This document shows, in pieces, positions 18,301 through 26,490 of a stretch of DNA of 64,000 nucleotides (position 1 is its first letter; each line of letters opens with the position of its first letter). The position numbers and the translations under genes are program-made. The notes beneath the pieces are model-generated. The model saw nothing but the letters and a program-made list of their open reading frames with translations, ran no database searches and was not told where the DNA came from. This DNA is from Dyadobacter koreensis (lineage in GTDB: Bacteria > Bacteroidota > Bacteroidia > Cytophagales > Spirosomataceae), in the NCBI RefSeq assembly GCF_900108855.1, contig NZ_FNXY01000001.1, positions 186,001-250,000 of the forward strand. The letters run 5' to 3'.

Positions 18301-18838
18301 AAATATCTTTGAAGCTGTAAAATTCGTCTTTTCGTTCAAATTCATCGGGCATGCCCTGTGTAGCCCAATGATTTTTTTTAGTGACGATAAATTTACCATT
18401 CTGGACGTTGCTGGGTGTCATCGGATGGTCCAGAAAATAAGCTCCTGCCAATTTTCCATACCATGCCCAGCCATATTCCGTATCAGTCGCCGCGTGAACA
18501 CCTACATAACCACCTCCCGCCTGAATATATCTTTCAAATGCAATCTGCTGCTGGTCGCTGAGAACATCGCCGGTTGTGTTCAAAAATAAAACGGCATTAT
18601 ATTTTTGAAGATTTTTATCTGAGAACTGCGCGGCATCTTCCGTAAAACTTGTCGTAAAACCTTTCTCTGTTGCCAATTTGGACAAGGCTTTTTTTCCGGC
18701 ATCGATCGAAGCATGTCTGAACGACGCTGTTTTGGAAAAAACCAGGATGTTGAAAGCAGTCGTTTGGGCGTAGGTAAGAGAAGTTGACAGATATAAGCCC
18801 AGGCACATGAGCCTGATTAGTATCGGTTTTACATGCAT
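15383..18838 (-). CDS. Secreted ThuA / sugar dehydrogenase / PKD / cytochrome c / CBM6-like fusion
   Basis: The 1151-residue exported protein combines five modules. After a signal peptide (ending TSLTYAQ) comes a ThuA-like domain at about 25-240 (FNILVFSKTASFRHASI, GYVGVHAATDTEYGW, with a glutamine-amidotransferase fold). Next is a beta-propeller of the PQQ-type glucose/sorbosone dehydrogenase family at about 260-700 (EEKLDEPMELSVL, GEDGLLGLNKDP, MGHRNPFRI). A PKD-like domain follows at about 710-800. A class I cytochrome c has CKACH at 881-885 and a downstream Met in ETAMAAHPQ. The C-terminus is a beta-sandwich like CBM6. It should oxidise a sugar in the periplasm and pass electrons to the built-in heme. 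ATG 18838 begins the signal peptide. Confidence 0.9.
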   Translation of the reverse strand: MHVKPILIRLMCLGLYLSTSLTYAQTTAFNILVFSKTASFRHASIDAGKKALSKLATEKGFTTSFTEDAAQFSDKNLQKYNAVLFLNTTGDVLSDQQQIAFERYIQAGGGYVGVHAATDTEYGWAWYGKLAGAYFLDHPMTPSNVQNGKFIVTKKNHWATQGMPDEFERKDEFYSFKDISPKINVVLKIDEKSYTGGKNPDFHPISWYQEFDGGRSFYTAMGHTDETFSEPLFLNHLFAGIKYAAGGAEPKPLDYRKARPEENRFAKVILEEKLDEPMELSVLNDGRVLFIQRKGDVRLYNLKTKELKTIAKIPVSLKYKNKQGKESMGEDGLLGLNKDPNFNENHWIYLYYSVPEEPKNILARFELRGDELVMESKKVLLDVPTQREECCHTGGSIAWDKAGNLYLSTGDNTNPHGSNGYSPSDEQEGRSAWDAQKSSANTNDLRGKIIRIKPQPDGTYTIPDGNLFPKGTADTRPEIYTMGHRNPFRISVDQKTNYVYWGEVGPDAAKPDSSRGPAGHDEVGQARKAGNFGWPHFVGDNKAYNRYDFANKKSLEKWDVNAPSNTSPNNTGLKVLPAAQKAFIWYPYAASQDFPLVGTGGRNAMAGPVFYADHFKKAPGVFPDYYNGKLLAYDWMRGWIMAVSMDGEGNFSSMERFMPSYKFSNPMDMEFAENGDLYMLEYGTGWFSANNDARLIRIEYNGGNRKPQLQISANQMGGAAPMALRLTAKGTMDADDDLLKYSWKVSSKNGFQKVINTPDANLILAKTGVYKAVLTVNDGKGGISSQAMEITVGNEPPVLTLDMPGSNKSFYAANKPFHYDINVRDKEDGTLGKGIDPEQVAVSIDYLAEGFDKIAIAQGHRSADASALFANGKKLIEASDCKACHSVDKKSIGPAYREVAAKYKGDNSAAEKLTKKVISGGGGVWGETAMAAHPQLTAGEASEMVKYILNISNEKSKVKSLPVKGTYVAKVPSGDKGKGIFIVRASYEDSGASGLPSVRSEQSFTLRNSKIDVHGFDDYDNMMKVSNNGMNLAIASKPGAYMVLKQIDLNAISELQIQAMAPKPQLNAAGGKIELRMDSPSGALIGESALLEPSEALDFKPTLLSVPVKTPSKSDSQLHDVYLVFVNPKAEEHSLMIVIGSEFKLLENAEQ

Positions 18839-18853
18839 CGCGGAAATCATTTA

Positions 18854-18874
18854 GGTTATCGATAACCAAAAGTA
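18854..18874 (-). promoter_or_regulatory. Promoter and 14-bp palindrome of the ThuA-fusion gene
   Basis: On the minus strand TACTTTTG (18874-18867) matches the -7 consensus TAnnTTTG exactly. Just downstream, at the likely transcription start, is the perfect palindrome GGTTATCGATAACC (18854-18867). The -33 position falls inside the 23-bp palindrome at 18888-18910. Confidence 0.6.
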
Positions 18875-18887
18875 TAATTAATTTTAA

Positions 18888-18910
18888 TATTGTCTATAAA
18901 TTAGACAATA
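18888..18910. promoter_or_regulatory. 23-bp palindromic operator between ThuA fusion and Nudix regulator
   Basis: TATTGTCTA and TAGACAATA form a perfect 9-5-9 inverted repeat. It covers the -33 region of the leftward ThuA promoter and lies upstream of the rightward Nudix-family regulator. The neighbouring regulator is the obvious candidate to bind it. Confidence 0.7.
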
Positions 18911-19063
18911 AATATTTTTATGTTTTACATTTACATTATACAACTCAGTTCCAATCAATATCCTGCTTCCCTTCAAACTTTGCCAACAACTGGTGCCAGA
19001 TACTTTTACTTTCAGTGCTTGGCAGAAAACTGTAATTTCGTAATCTTATCAAAATACTCAGGA

Positions 19064-19825
19064 ATGCACAATATCAGTGAACAGAATTTCATTCAGCAAC
19101 TCTCTATCGATTGCGTCATTTTCGGTTACGAAGCAAAGCAGCTTAAAGTATTGGTCTCAACGCTGAATTTCAATGGGGACTTCCTGGCTCTTCCCGGCGG
19201 TTTTGTTTATCAGGCTGAGGACATAGACGACGCAGCTAGCAGAATTCTTCAGGAGCGCACAGGGCTTAGCGAGATTTATCTGGATCAGTTTTATGTTTTT
19301 GGCAAAGCTGCCCGCAATAGCCAGCATTTTATGAATGAGTTGCTTAGTCAGAATCCCGATATGCAGATTCAAACGAAGGAAAACCAGGAGCAGTACGATT
19401 GGTTTACAAAGAGATTTATCTCGATCGGATATTATGCGCTGGTTGATATAAAGAAAGTAGTTCCTCAAAAGACAGAACTTGACAAATCCATCAGCTGGCT
19501 GGATATCAATAACATACCAACTCTAATCATCGATCACAATGTAATTGTGGAAAAGGCGCTTGAATGTCTGAGACAACATCTTGATGAAAAACTTCTGGCA
19601 TTTAACCTGCTGGCTGAAACCTTTACAATGAAAGAGGTTCAGCAGCTTTACGAAGCGATTTTTGACAAACCATTTGCCCGCAACAATTTTCAAAAAAAGA
19701 TCCTGGATCTTAACGTTTTGGAAAGGCTGGAAAAAAAGTTTACGGGCGCAGCCAACAAGGCTCCGTTTTTGTACAGGATGAAAAACCTGAACCGCACCGA
19801 TAATCCCGACTTAAGAATTCCTTAA
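19064..19825 (+). CDS. Nudix-domain transcriptional regulator (NrtR/AraR-like)
   Basis: The 253-residue protein joins an N-terminal Nudix fold (IDCVIFGYEAKQLKVLVS, ALPGGFVYQAEDIDDAA, RILQERTGL) to a C-terminal winged helix (KEVQQLYEAIFDKPFARNNF). The Nudix box lacks the full set of catalytic glutamates, as in NrtR and Bacteroidota AraR regulators, where the domain senses a sugar derivative instead of hydrolysing it. ATG 19064 starts the conserved domain; the frame is open for 48 more codons upstream, but that segment looks non-coding. It is divergent from the ThuA fusion with a 23-bp palindrome between, so it probably represses the sugar-oxidation genes. Confidence 0.88.
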   Translation: MHNISEQNFIQQLSIDCVIFGYEAKQLKVLVSTLNFNGDFLALPGGFVYQAEDIDDAASRILQERTGLSEIYLDQFYVFGKAARNSQHFMNELLSQNPDMQIQTKENQEQYDWFTKRFISIGYYALVDIKKVVPQKTELDKSISWLDINNIPTLIIDHNVIVEKALECLRQHLDEKLLAFNLLAETFTMKEVQQLYEAIFDKPFARNNFQKKILDLNVLERLEKKFTGAANKAPFLYRMKNLNRTDNPDLRIP

Positions 19826-20009
19826 AGTGTGTCAAAAGGTATTTTGTCCTAAATACCCTCTTCATCTGCGTAAATGCCCACATCTCATATGCGGTTATTC
19901 CCATAACTTTGCCCTTATTACAAAATTTGAGAGCGGTATTATTTCGTATTGTTATTAGCTCAATAATAAATCTTCCGGACCAACTAAATCGTTATGCCCA
20001 ATAAAAATT

Positions 20010-20810
20010 ATGGAAGCTGCAGCAAATTCTGATGAGATGAAACACAAAAGCGGTTATGCCGATGTGAATGGAATAAAAATGTACTACGAAATTTACGGTG
20101 AGGGGTTCCCTCTTGTTCTTATCCACGGTGGCGGCTCTACTATCCAAACAACTTTCGGACGTGTTATCCCAAAGCTTGCAGTATACCGACAGTTGATCTG
20201 TGTAGAATTACAGGCCCACGGAAGAACGAGCGACCGAGATTCTGAACTTAGTTTTGAACAGGATGCCGATGATGTGCATCAGATCCTGAATATTCTCCGG
20301 GTAAAGAAAGCGGATTTTTTCGGATTCAGCAATGGAGGCAATACGGCCCTGCAGATTGCGATAAGGCACCCTGAAATGTGCAGGAAAATAATAGCCGGAT
20401 CTATTCTGCTAAAACGGGAAGGTACCTCCTCTGAATTCTGGGAATTTATGAAAAATGGCACTTTCGATCAAATGCCTCAGCAGTATAAAGATGCCTTTCT
20501 CAGGGTCACGCCTGACAGCATAAAACTTTTTAATATGTATCAAAAGTGCGCAAGCAGAATGATTGGTTTTCAGGATTTCAGTGATGAGAAAATCAAGTCT
20601 ATCAACGCGCCTGTTCTTTTGGTCAACGGAGATGCTGATGTAGCGAGTTCTGAGCATATCGTGCAAATGTCCAAATTAATCCCGCATTGCAATCTGACCA
20701 TTATTCCGGGTGCGCATGGGGAGTATATCGGCGAAATCACGACAATTGACTCGCATAAAAATATTTTCCCCATTATACCACTGCTGATAAAGTTCCTTGA
20801 TGCCGTTTAA
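20010..20810 (+). CDS. Alpha/beta-fold hydrolase, 266 aa
   Basis: A cytoplasmic alpha/beta hydrolase with all triad motifs: oxyanion LIHGGGS at 37-43, nucleophile GFSNGG with Ser107, acid in VNGDADV and histidine in PGAHGEYIGE. A perfect -7 box TAACTTTG lies at 19904-19911, about 100 bases upstream. The substrate is not deducible; relatives include esterases, lactonases and epoxide hydrolases. It shows strong similarity in layout to the lipoprotein hydrolase encoded at 57.1-58.0 kb (both carry G-x-S-x-GG-NT after the nucleophile). Confidence 0.85.
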   Translation: MEAAANSDEMKHKSGYADVNGIKMYYEIYGEGFPLVLIHGGGSTIQTTFGRVIPKLAVYRQLICVELQAHGRTSDRDSELSFEQDADDVHQILNILRVKKADFFGFSNGGNTALQIAIRHPEMCRKIIAGSILLKREGTSSEFWEFMKNGTFDQMPQQYKDAFLRVTPDSIKLFNMYQKCASRMIGFQDFSDEKIKSINAPVLLVNGDADVASSEHIVQMSKLIPHCNLTIIPGAHGEYIGEITTIDSHKNIFPIIPLLIKFLDAV

Positions 20811-21025
20811 AATTATGTAAGTACATGTCTTGATTTTCATATAACGTAAGTCTTATTCCTTGCTCGGGTTTCGGAGAATTTACGGTTATCCAAAACTGTA
20901 AAGGTAGTTACTCTTGAACATTACTTTTGTATAAATTTTGCAGAGGTGAAAGGCAATTGGCCCATAACATTGCCTTGAAAAAAAGATATTTTCGTATCAT
21001 TACATAACTGAACTGAATCTTTTGG

Positions 21026-22609
21026 ATGCACAATAATCTACCCTTTATTCTTGCCATGATTGCCGCGATCGTGCTGCTGAACACGCTAGCCGGTAAACTT
21101 CGCATCGCCTATCCCATCGTCTTGATCGTAGCTGGGCTGCTAGTCGGCTTTTTTCCCGGTTTGCCGATGGTAAAAATTGATCCGGATCTTATCTTTTTTA
21201 TTTTCCTGCCTCCACTTCTGTTTGAAGCTTCCTGGAACATTTCATTTAAAGAGATGAAGAAATGGTGGCGTATTATCGGAAGTTTTGCATTTCTGGTCGT
21301 TTTTTTCTCCGCTTTGTCTGTTGCTGTGGTCGCCCACCATTTTCTTCCCGGATTTACTCTGGCACTTGGTTTTCTGCTGGGTGGGATCGTATCGCCGCCC
21401 GATGCGGTCAGTACAGGCGCGATTACCAAATTTGTAAAAATCCCCAAAACGACATCAGCTATTCTGGAAGGTGAAAGTCTTCTCAACGATGCCTCTTCAC
21501 TGATTATTTTCCGATTTGCGTTAATCGCCGTTGGAACAGGCCAGTTCTTCTTGCAACAAGCAGCACTAAGTTTTTTATGGATGGTCATCGGAGGCGTAGG
21601 AATTGGATTGTTCCTGGGATGGATTTTTATTCAAGCACATAAACGCCTTCCACTGGACGCCCCATCCAATATTGCCCTGACGCTGATTGAACCATATTTT
21701 ATGTACTGGCTAGCTGAACAGCTCCACTGCTCCGGGGTGCTTGCAGTAGTCAGCGGCGGGCTGTTTTTATCAGCCAAGCGCCTGATATTTTTTAACAGTT
21801 CCAGCCGTATTCAGAGCTCGAGTGTGTGGGAAAGTTTTGTGTTTATCCTGAATGGAATCGTATTTCTCATCATAGGACTCGAGCTTCCCGAAATTGTTGA
21901 CGGTCTGCGCCAGAAAGGTATTCCTTTAACGACTGCGATCAGCTCGGGAGTCCTTGTTACCGGGGTGCTTATTGCCTCGCGCATCATCAGTTCTTATGCA
22001 GCGTTACTGGCTACTTATATCTTCCGTCCCGCCGTTATTCCTCATGCAAGATCTAACCGCAGACGCTGGCTGATGCCGCTGCTTCTAGGATGGACAGGGA
22101 TGCGCGGAGTCGTCTCGCTGGCAGCAGCCCTTGCAATACCAATCACACTTGAAAATGGTTCCGACTTCCCGCAGCGAAACCTGATTCTGTTTATCACATT
22201 TGTCGTCATATTTTTGACTTTGGTGTTGCAGGGCTTAACCCTACCTGTTTTAATAACTCGGTCTGGTTTGTTTGAAGGCGTAGTGGAAGAACAACCCGAA
22301 GAAGACACGAGGCGAAAAATAAAACATGGATTGAAAGCACATATTTACCAGTTTTTAAAAAGCAGGCATGTAACCGCATCCAGTGATCAGGCAATCATAG
22401 AAAAGCTTCTTTTTCAGTGGGAAGAGCGCGCCAAAGCGTCCGACGATAGCTGGATGAGCGAAAATACGAAAGCTATTTTTCTGGAATTGCTGGAAGTGCA
22501 GCGGCAGTACCTAACCGAGCTTAACAAAGATCCGCTGATCGACGAAACGCTGATACGGCAACAATTATATCAAATTGATCTCGAAGAAGAAAGACTAAAA
22601 ATTATCTAA
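21026..22609 (+). CDS. CPA1-family Na+(K+)/H+ antiporter
   Basis: The 527-residue inner-membrane protein has about twelve hydrophobic segments followed by a cytoplasmic tail of 100 residues (EEQPEEDTRRKIKHGLKAH...). CPA1 hallmarks are present: the discontinuous helix motif GGIVSPPDAVSTGA and the ion-binding ND in LEGESLLNDASSLI, then GVLAVVSGGL and WTGMRGVVSLAAALA. It exchanges protons for Na+ or K+ for pH and salt homeostasis. The gene stands alone; TACTTTTG at 20922-20929 is a candidate -7 box about 100 bases upstream. Confidence 0.92.
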   Translation: MHNNLPFILAMIAAIVLLNTLAGKLRIAYPIVLIVAGLLVGFFPGLPMVKIDPDLIFFIFLPPLLFEASWNISFKEMKKWWRIIGSFAFLVVFFSALSVAVVAHHFLPGFTLALGFLLGGIVSPPDAVSTGAITKFVKIPKTTSAILEGESLLNDASSLIIFRFALIAVGTGQFFLQQAALSFLWMVIGGVGIGLFLGWIFIQAHKRLPLDAPSNIALTLIEPYFMYWLAEQLHCSGVLAVVSGGLFLSAKRLIFFNSSSRIQSSSVWESFVFILNGIVFLIIGLELPEIVDGLRQKGIPLTTAISSGVLVTGVLIASRIISSYAALLATYIFRPAVIPHARSNRRRWLMPLLLGWTGMRGVVSLAAALAIPITLENGSDFPQRNLILFITFVVIFLTLVLQGLTLPVLITRSGLFEGVVEEQPEEDTRRKIKHGLKAHIYQFLKSRHVTASSDQAIIEKLLFQWEERAKASDDSWMSENTKAIFLELLEVQRQYLTELNKDPLIDETLIRQQLYQIDLEEERLKII

Positions 22610-23530
22610 AATCGCCGCTGCCTTTTTAAATGGGCGATAATAATCATATGTTTAAAATGTAATACTTTACATCTTAACCCCGCAGTACATGTGGGCGTGT
22701 CGCTGAGCAAGGTAAAGCCGTTTCTCATGATTAATCCTGGAAGCTAGTTTGACTACAAATTGCCAATCTGTAATTTGCAATCCAGTTTTCAACAAAACAA
22801 GTGAGCCGCCAGGCTGACATTTCTTTTTGCTGCTCTGGCGGTTATGATCAGTTGCCCCTGGGCTTCTTCGATTTGCTTCTTTTAAAGCCGAACAGCCCAT
22901 TAAAGAAATTGGAGTTTGGTAAAGTTTTTTTGCGCATCGGTTTCTATACCACTCGCCTGGTATCTATTGCACGATGGCTTCCTAGCTATCAGTATCGACT
23001 TGAAATATCCTGGTGGGTTTTCATTACAGTACTCAATGTCAGTTATCAGACGATCCGTGTAGCACCGCCGGATCCGGTTCAATTTCTCAAACCAGAATAA
23101 TTAACTCGGACGATTATTGAATGGAGCTGAAAAAACTTCAACGACCAGGCTTTTCGGTGGAGTTTCTTGGATTATGCCCGTTGCTTTTTTTTGTCCCGGT
23201 AAAATATTTAATAGTGAGCTATTTTCTGAGCACCTGCAGATTTAATGCCGTCTTTCTGCTTCCCAACAGCCGCCCCCTTTTAAATATTCTGCTCACAAAT
23301 TAAATGTATAGTTTCCGAAAGCTGATCATTCCCCTAGACACTCGACAGTTTTAGTACATTTTAACGGCCTGAAATTCAAACACATAAGTCTGTGTTGTAT
23401 CTTATCAAACGGTATACAAAAAACATAACAGATCCCTTATGTTTGAAGAATAATGGAAGCACGACACAATTTTCAATTAAATGTGTCCTGACAATGCCTG
23501 GATTCATTTACTGTTTCAAAATGTCACAAT
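22610..23530. other. Gene-poor stretch between antiporter and patatin
   Basis: Several short overlapping frames occur here but none has a recognisable domain, consistent start or extended length. The longest (22801-23100 on the plus strand) is mirrored by equally long minus-strand frames. A 7-bp inverted repeat CCGCCAG/CTGGCGG is at 22806-22841. The stretch may hold decayed sequence. Confidence 0.4.
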
Positions 23531-25720
23531 ATGAAAATTTTCCGTCAGCATCTACTGGCGCTCTGGCAGGTATCCAGAAGTGTCGGCATTATTTATTTTA
23601 TGTTATCTGCCTGCGCTGCTGTTCTTATTCTGCCGGATCAATCTCAGGATATGATTGACGAGTTTGGGCAACAGAATATATTTAGAGATTATTTTCTGTT
23701 TAAATCAATTTCAGTGTGCGTATGGACTATCACGATCCTTGCCTGCTCACGGATCTTGCTACTTTCACCCAATGAGGTTGATATTCTATCGAATAAAATT
23801 GCTAGTAAATTCTGGATGTTATGGCTACCCCGGCTTCTGGGATTATCCGCAGGGTTGATTTTGGCTTTTGCTTTCAATCAGGATGGACATGGGTGGCATA
23901 GTCTGGTTATCGTGTGTTACAGTGTCTTTACCGTCATTCTTTTTATTTCGATCGAGCGATTAAGCCAAAAAAAAGCAACATTTTACCAACCTGTACGCAA
24001 AACTTACCTGAGTAATCTAAAAGCTAAACAAACCCAGACTCCAGCACGACAGAAAAAGACTTCGCTAAAAACAGATTTTCTGGAACTGACCAGCAATCGG
24101 TTGCTTCGTTACAGCTTGTACGTAGGAGTTCTATTAATGGCACTAATTTTTTTTCTATTTCTTATTCCCCTTTTTACAAGTTCTGTTGAAATCGGCCAAT
24201 TCTTCTCAGCTATATATATCGTGCTTTTAGGATTCTCATTTTATACGGGTCTGGGAACGCTGATTGCCTATTTTTCAAATTTTAGAACAAGACCTATTGC
24301 GTTGTTGTTTCCGCTATATTTTTATCTGATTTCTCCGTTTAACGACAACTCTCAGATAAGACAGTTTAATACAATCCACGCGCGTCAGGTTGAAATAAAA
24401 ACTCAGTTTGCAAGATGGTTATCAGCACGTCATGTAGCCCCAGGCGATAGTATACCTATGATAATCATTGCCACCGAAGGAGGCGGAATTCGGGCTGCGG
24501 TATGGACAAGCCAGTTACAATTTCGTATTAATGAGCAGATTCCTGGATTTAACAGATATACCTTCGCTATTTCAGGTGTCTCAGGCGGCGGGGTTGGTGC
24601 ATGCTTTTATTTAGCATATCTGAGCGACAGTTTAAAATATAAAAACAACCGGTCTTTTGGTAAAGGCGGTTTGGATTCGGTCCTGCAAAATGACTTTGTA
24701 TCGCCAGTAATCGGAGGATATTTTTTTAACGAGTCATTGCAACTGATCTCCCCATGGGCTGTTAGGCAGCTGGACAGAACGAAACGACTGGAAGATGCCT
24801 GGGCACAGGCTTATAAAAATCAGTTTAATCAGGTTGACGGACCTGATACCGTCGATACGTTCAACAATGAGTATTTAGCGCTGTTCCGCGATTCGGTGAA
24901 TTGTGAAATTCCTTCACTGATCCTAAACGGCACCCTTGCTGAAACCGGCCAGAAAACAGTAGTATCTAATTTAAAAACTAACGGCAAACAAAGCTTCAAA
25001 GATGTTGTCGATATTCTTTCTGTGACACAACGCGATATGCCTTTGAAAACAGCGGCGACAATGTGCTCCCGTTTCCCTTTTGTGACCTCGGGCGGTCTTT
25101 TTAAATCACGCAGCAAATCCGCCACCGGAATCCAGTCGGGCCATGTTACCGATGGAGGAAATTTTGATAATACTGGTATGGAAACTGCAGTTCAACTTTT
25201 AACGGGACTTCTGCCCGGCATTGATTCACTGCGAAGAGATGACATCACAGTCATACCTTATATTTTGTTTTTTAAGAATTCGCAGTCTGAGGAATTGAGC
25301 TATCCAAAGCTGGTCGAAGCTCAGAAAACCAACCGTGGACTGGGAATTCCGATCAATAGTTTTTTCAATCCGTGGAATAGAGGCAGCGATACCAGAGATG
25401 CGCTTTACAAAGCATTAACACCATTTACCAACCCGAACGTCCGTTATTTAAGCTTTAAAATTGACTATCGCACCGGCGATTTTAAAAATCGTCAAAACCT
25501 GAGATTACCTTTGGGATGGACAATTTCCCGGTCGGCAACCAAACATATCCATATAAAGGCCGATTCGCTGATTCATGCAAAATCAAAGGATATTGAATTT
25601 AAAACGCTGAAAAGATTAGTGACGGCCAGAGGGTCTGTATCAGCCAATCTTTCTACGGATTATTTTCTTGGGCGATTACCCGATCTTCCACAAGATATAG
25701 TCCAGCCTCGAAGAAAATAA
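23531..25720 (+). CDS. Membrane-anchored patatin-like phospholipase
   Basis: This 729-residue protein has an N-terminal membrane region with about six hydrophobic segments (residues 15-270) and a C-terminal patatin domain. The oxyanion loop EGGGIRA is at 316-322, the nucleophile elbow GVSGG gives Ser351, and the catalytic Asp541 lies in VTDGGNFDNTG. It should hydrolyse acyl esters of membrane lipids. The polytopic N-terminus fused to a patatin domain occurs in Bacteroidota and some Proteobacteria but has no clear assigned role. The gene is flanked by long gene-free stretches and has no operon partner. Confidence 0.88.
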   Translation: MKIFRQHLLALWQVSRSVGIIYFMLSACAAVLILPDQSQDMIDEFGQQNIFRDYFLFKSISVCVWTITILACSRILLLSPNEVDILSNKIASKFWMLWLPRLLGLSAGLILAFAFNQDGHGWHSLVIVCYSVFTVILFISIERLSQKKATFYQPVRKTYLSNLKAKQTQTPARQKKTSLKTDFLELTSNRLLRYSLYVGVLLMALIFFLFLIPLFTSSVEIGQFFSAIYIVLLGFSFYTGLGTLIAYFSNFRTRPIALLFPLYFYLISPFNDNSQIRQFNTIHARQVEIKTQFARWLSARHVAPGDSIPMIIIATEGGGIRAAVWTSQLQFRINEQIPGFNRYTFAISGVSGGGVGACFYLAYLSDSLKYKNNRSFGKGGLDSVLQNDFVSPVIGGYFFNESLQLISPWAVRQLDRTKRLEDAWAQAYKNQFNQVDGPDTVDTFNNEYLALFRDSVNCEIPSLILNGTLAETGQKTVVSNLKTNGKQSFKDVVDILSVTQRDMPLKTAATMCSRFPFVTSGGLFKSRSKSATGIQSGHVTDGGNFDNTGMETAVQLLTGLLPGIDSLRRDDITVIPYILFFKNSQSEELSYPKLVEAQKTNRGLGIPINSFFNPWNRGSDTRDALYKALTPFTNPNVRYLSFKIDYRTGDFKNRQNLRLPLGWTISRSATKHIHIKADSLIHAKSKDIEFKTLKRLVTARGSVSANLSTDYFLGRLPDLPQDIVQPRRK

Positions 25721-26490
25721 GTCAGCAACCTTTATAATTTCCGCTCAACATGTCCAGAAAAGGTGAAGAATAGCTTATCAGGAAGCTGCCATGAAGATGT
25801 TTTGTTAAGAAAGGCGCGTCGCAATACAATGGAATGTTTTGGCGTAGAGAACTTGTTTGAGAGGAAGAAAACACCCTGCCTGTCTACAGTGCGCCCTGGA
25901 TCAACAAGGAGCTAATGCATTTCAATTCCCGAAAATAGTGGGCTATGATGCCACAAACAGCAGGAAAATATTTTTTCCTTTATGCCAAATAAGCAGCAGG
26001 AAATGTTACTTTCTCACTGAATAAACATTTATTGAAAGCCCTGTTTTACAGATAAATGCATCATAATTTTCAGAGAAAAACCACTTAATAAGTTCAGCAT
26101 AAAAACAGGCGAACAACAAAAATATTTTTATAGATTTGGTCATTCGAAAGATAATCTCCTCTTCTTCTGTAACACTCGACGTTCAAATCTTTGTCTGGCA
26201 ACTCGTTGAATAACGGCGAGATATGTTTTAAAAATGGCATATCTTATAGGGCTTTCCAAATCGATACCTTAAACCATTAGCTAAACCGCATTTAACTTAT
26301 CATCATTTATTGCTGATCCAGTATTGGTTCTTCTGTTGAGCCTGCTCCTGTAAATCAGTCCTATTTTTATTTTCCCGACTTATTGTCGGGTTGAAAACGT
26401 ATTGCCTTAATTCTTACCTCCGGAATCAAAAATCAGAGGCGTGACACTGTTCGACGAAAAGGATCAGTACCAATTAAAAAATACATTTTT
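25721..26490. other. Long intergenic region upstream of the DyP operon
   Basis: No intact gene is seen in 770 bases. Around 25838-25938 one frame reads FWRREL, then a stop, then LPVYSAPWINKELMHFNSRK, which looks protein-like and may be a gene remnant. A small hairpin CCCGAC-TTATT-GTCGGG lies at 26374-26390, about 100 bases before the operon. The promoter of the operon should be within the last 200 bases but no clear TAnnTTTG is visible. Confidence 0.45.

Noticed and set aside
18920-19063. N-terminal 48-codon extension of the Nudix regulator
   Set aside because: The extension has no family-like sequence and a hydrophobic, low-complexity start; the conserved Nudix fold begins after ATG 19064.
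22801-23100. Open frame of 99 codons after the antiporter gene
   Set aside because: Both strands have similar open frames here, composition is unlike a normal protein and no domain or start context supports it.
26374-26390. CCCGAC-TTATT-GTCGGG hairpin as terminator of the patatin gene
   Set aside because: It is 650 bases from the patatin stop and has no T run; it is more likely a chance or regulatory hairpin near the DyP operon.
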